Source: an uncultured Bacteroidales bacterium (GTDB lineage Bacteria; Bacteroidota; Bacteroidia; Bacteroidales; UBA932). From it: DNA of 45,242 nucleotides. Where the stretch lies: positions 1 through 45,242 of the forward strand of contig ONMJ01000015.1 of the NCBI GenBank assembly GCA_900318955.1, given 5' to 3'. This document shows, piece after piece, positions 43,438 through 45,242 of this stretch (position 1 is its first letter; the number at the start of each line of letters is the position of its first letter). The translations under genes and the position numbers were made by a program. The notes beneath the pieces were generated by a model, which was given only the letters and a program-made list of their open reading frames with translations, had not been told where the DNA came from and did no database searches.

Positions 43438-43492
43438 GGCGCAGGTCCCAAGCATTTTTCTGCACCTGCGCCATGCCGTCCGCCCTCCCCCT
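43438..43492 (+). repeat. 55-nt palindromic repeat, copy B
   Basis: Identical to copy A over 55 nt, in the same orientation, 277 nt after the ATPase stop. The arms are GGCGCAGGT and ACCTGCGCC. The sequence running out of this copy (CCTCCCCCTCTGGGAC, 43484-43499) also occurs within the 3' end of the glycosidase gene at 41476-41491. Confidence 0.85.
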
Positions 43493-43630
43493 CTGGGACA
43501 AACGAATCACATTTTCGAGAAAAAGTCAATACTCTCTCTGTAGTCCGAGAACGATTATCACTTATGGAATCCACGATGCCGATGGAGGGCTTCATGGCTG
43601 AAATGGCTCTCTGATACCGTTATTGGCTAA

Positions 43631-44521
43631 CTAAATGCTGCTGAGGATGAAAAACTTTTCCAAAAACTCTTCCTGTTCCTTTATCGAGTGCTTCTTTCTC
43701 ATGGCTTCCAGAACGGCCTCATACTGCTTGTTTCTCTTCGTGAAGACCCGTCGTCTTTCCTGACCATCGATTGTTGCGTAAAGGTGGATGTTCCCCGAAT
43801 CGGTCATCTCGAAACGGATCAAATCCGAAGTGGCGCCAGTCGGAGCAAAGACATCCGGAGACAATTCGCGGAGCCGTGACTCTATTATGTCGATGAAGAG
43901 AGAGGAGACACCGTTCGCGGAAGCCAAGGACCGAAAGTCCTTGAGCGCATCCTTCACCCTGTCGATGTACTTCGCGGGATTCTTGATGTCGTTCTGGGCG
44001 GCAAAGGCCAGCAGGTCCGCGGTAGTTATATCCTCGAACTTGCCTCGCACAGAGAATTCGTGACGTTTCTCAGGAGTTGCGGCCGTTTTCAAGATGAAGC
44101 ATAGGTCATAAGCCGGAGAAAGATGCCAGGAACTGTCATTCTCCATGATGAAGGAGAAGTTCTTGGCGTGGTCGTCCGTGTTGTTGGATAGGATGTTGAA
44201 CACCATCCGTAGATAGAGTTCATTCAGTTCATCCTGGGGGATGGAGAGCTGCCTACAGGTGGAGAAGAGGTCCTCGTAGCAATATGCCTCCGGATTGACG
44301 GCGGCGAGCGTCTGGGTGAACACTTTCTCACCAGCGCGACGGTCGAAACGCTCCGTCAGGAAATGGCTGATGCCTTCCACCTCGATCAGGCGGGAGGGCA
44401 TCATCGTGATCCCGGCCCGGGTCGCCAGGTCATACCAACTCAGGGGTGTTGAACTTGAGGATATAATACTTCCTGTCGCCCCTTGCCGAGGTCTGGCCGG
44501 AGAAGATGTTCCCACCTTCAT
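43631..44521 (-). pseudogene. hipA: HipA-like kinase toxin, C-terminal part (frame broken)
   Basis: The open frame is 296 codons, but similarity to HipA begins only around 44437 (WYDLATRAGI). From there it contains HFLTERFDR, the kinase catalytic loop NNTDDHAKN and the metal-binding PAYDL, all expected in the C-terminal lobe of HipA serine/threonine kinases that inactivate glutamyl-tRNA synthetase. The N-terminal lobe lies upstream in another frame, so no single product carries both. The first 28 codons are an out-of-frame reading of the upstream half. Joining the halves needs a +1 shift near 44438, and compared with typical HipA proteins several residues seem to be missing there. Confidence 0.8.
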
Positions 44522-45086
44522 CCATCGCGATGATGGCCTTCTTAAAGCGTCCTCCGGCGGATGTTCCGACGGCCATCAAGGCCTTCTGCGTAAGTGTCTC
44601 TTCCGGGGAAATGATAGCGTGCTCGCGGTCCTGCTCGATCTTCTTCGCCAAGTCGTACAGTTTCGGAATCATCAGCTTTTCGCTCGGGCTGAATGCGTCT
44701 TCGCTACACGGGACGAATTCGAGCGCACCCATGGCGCGGCGACCGACAAAGGAGAGTTTCGCCAAAGGAGTCTTGTCCTTCTCGTGATAGTGATGTTCCG
44801 CGAACCATTGGTCAAAGAGGGTATTGCCCCAATCGTCCGGAAGTGAGTCTGCAATGAAAGGGGGAAGCTTCTGATATTTTGCGGAATCCGTGTTACCATA
44901 AATGGCGAAACGGGCCGCGGGACTCTTCGACGAAGCGGTCAGCGGCGCGATATCGAGCCCCGACGAAAGGTATTCGGGCGAAAAGAAGAAATAGGAATTC
45001 CCCTTCGCCGGGTTCCAGCAGAGCTGTCCGATTTCCCGGCCCCAGAGCATGACGCTCAAACGTCCGCTGTCTATATTCCTAGCCAT
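44430..45086 (-). pseudogene. hipA: HipA-like kinase toxin, N-terminal part (frame broken)
   Basis: A 218-codon frame that starts MARNIDSGRLSVMLWG and contains the HipA N-terminal domain, including PPFIADSLPDDWGN. It also has the ATP-binding loop VGTSAGGRFKKAIIA and KYYILKFNTPE, then stops two codons later (LV and stop). The kinase catalytic residues are absent and are found in the next frame downstream. Translation starts 8 nt inside the end of the upstream hipB-like gene, with AGGAGG just ahead of the ATG, as in typical hipBA operons. Inactivation would leave the antitoxin without its toxin, unless frameshifting occurs or the sequence has an error. Confidence 0.82.
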
Positions 45087-45242
45087 TGTTCTTCCTCCTT
45101 ACCCTTTGTTGCTGATGTTCGGGGGCCGTCAGATATGGATTTGCGGGCTGCTCCGGAATGAGGTCGTCGAACCGGTCCAGCAGGCCTACCGGCCGGAGCA
45201 GGGCCATCAGGTTGGTGACGTTCATATTCGTGATCGTACCCG
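45079..45242 (-). CDS. hipB: HipB-like antitoxin, C-terminal part (partial at window edge)
   Basis: The minus-strand frame runs in from the window end and stops at TAG 45079-45081. Visible residues include MNVTNLMALLRPVGLLDRFDDLIPE, which resembles the last helix and tail of HipB-type helix-turn-helix antitoxins (a leucine-rich LLxxLGLLDRLDxLIPE pattern). The stop overlaps the hipA start by 8 nt, the usual hipBA layout. The DNA-binding domain lies outside the window, so the assignment rests on the tail and gene order. Confidence 0.7.
   Translation of the reverse strand, partial: GTITNMNVTNLMALLRPVGLLDRFDDLIPEQPANPYLTAPEHQQQRVRRKNNG

Larger units (their letters stand above)
43162..43630. other. 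469-nt gap without a convincing gene, rich in short repeats
   Basis: No reading frame with convincing protein features was found between the ATPase and hipA. The stretch contains two copies of TTTTTCGCTGGGAC (43306-43319 and 43327-43340, period 21 nt). It also contains a partial copy (43343-43362) of the sequence preceding repeat copy A, and repeat copy B (43438-43492). A 67-codon frame at 43208-43411 runs through these repeats and is not counted as a gene. Confidence 0.75.

Noticed and set aside
43306-43492. Possible CRISPR array
   Set aside because: Repeats are few, unequal in length and not separated by uniform unique spacers, and no cas genes are nearby.
44430-44521. Programmed frameshift producing full-length HipA
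   Set aside because: No slippery heptamer or downstream stimulatory structure is evident at the junction, and residues appear to be missing there, so mutation or error is more likely.

Overview
The window is about 45 kb of a Bacteroidales-type Bacteroidota chromosome with mid-range GC. The evidence is two SusC/SusD outer-membrane glycan-uptake pairs, many lipoproteins, class III glutamine synthetase, the Bacteroidota promoter signature (TTTG, 19 nt, TAnnTTTG), and BACON, DUF1735 and GLUG domain lipoproteins. The genus cannot be fixed from sequence alone. No rRNA, tRNA, CRISPR array or transposase was seen.

Layout. (1) 1-6377, plus strand: the tail of one lipoprotein and a complete Omp28/thioredoxin-fold lipoprotein with a 41-residue mini-gene between them, then a DUF3298 lipoprotein, an Ogt-like alkyltransferase homologue, a calcineurin-like phosphoesterase and a Tat-exported Gfo/Idh/MocA oxidoreductase. 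(2) 6388-10250: a large MscS-type channel and a divergent membrane acyltransferase sharing a very tight promoter region. (3) 10254-29274: the main system, a polysaccharide-utilisation-like locus. Its first transcription unit has a consensus promoter and carries a phosphodiester glycosidase, SusC, SusD and a DUF1735-GLUG lipoprotein, and ends at a hairpin terminator. The second carries a paralogous SusC and SusD, an endonuclease/exonuclease/phosphatase (EEP) lipoprotein and a second DUF1735-GLUG lipoprotein, then a terminator. A second EEP lipoprotein starts only a few bases beyond that terminator, followed by a GH92 alpha-mannosidase. (4) 29276-33159: a small membrane-associated protein, then converging nitrogen-assimilation genes (asparagine synthetase A followed by GlnN-type glutamine synthetase). 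(5) 33252-41533: a metallo-beta-lactamase-fold lipoprotein coupled to a heparinase II/III-like lyase; a secreted S1/P1 nuclease with an alginate-export-type porin; an MFS transporter with a clan GH-A glycosidase. (6) 41534-45242: accessory DNA, namely an AAA/DUF4143 ATPase flanked by perfect 55-nt palindromic direct repeats and preceded by a 33-nt periodic repeat, then a hipBA toxin-antitoxin locus whose hipA reading frame is broken.

How the genes may work together. The central locus combines uptake (two SusCD pairs), surface lipoproteins that may bind glycan, an alpha-mannosidase, a phosphodiester glycosidase and two EEP-fold phosphoesterases. I infer a phosphorylated, mannose-containing glycan as substrate (yeast-type phosphomannan or a GPI-like glycan). 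The association of genes is visible in the sequence; the substrate is a hypothesis. No regulator of the locus lies inside the window.
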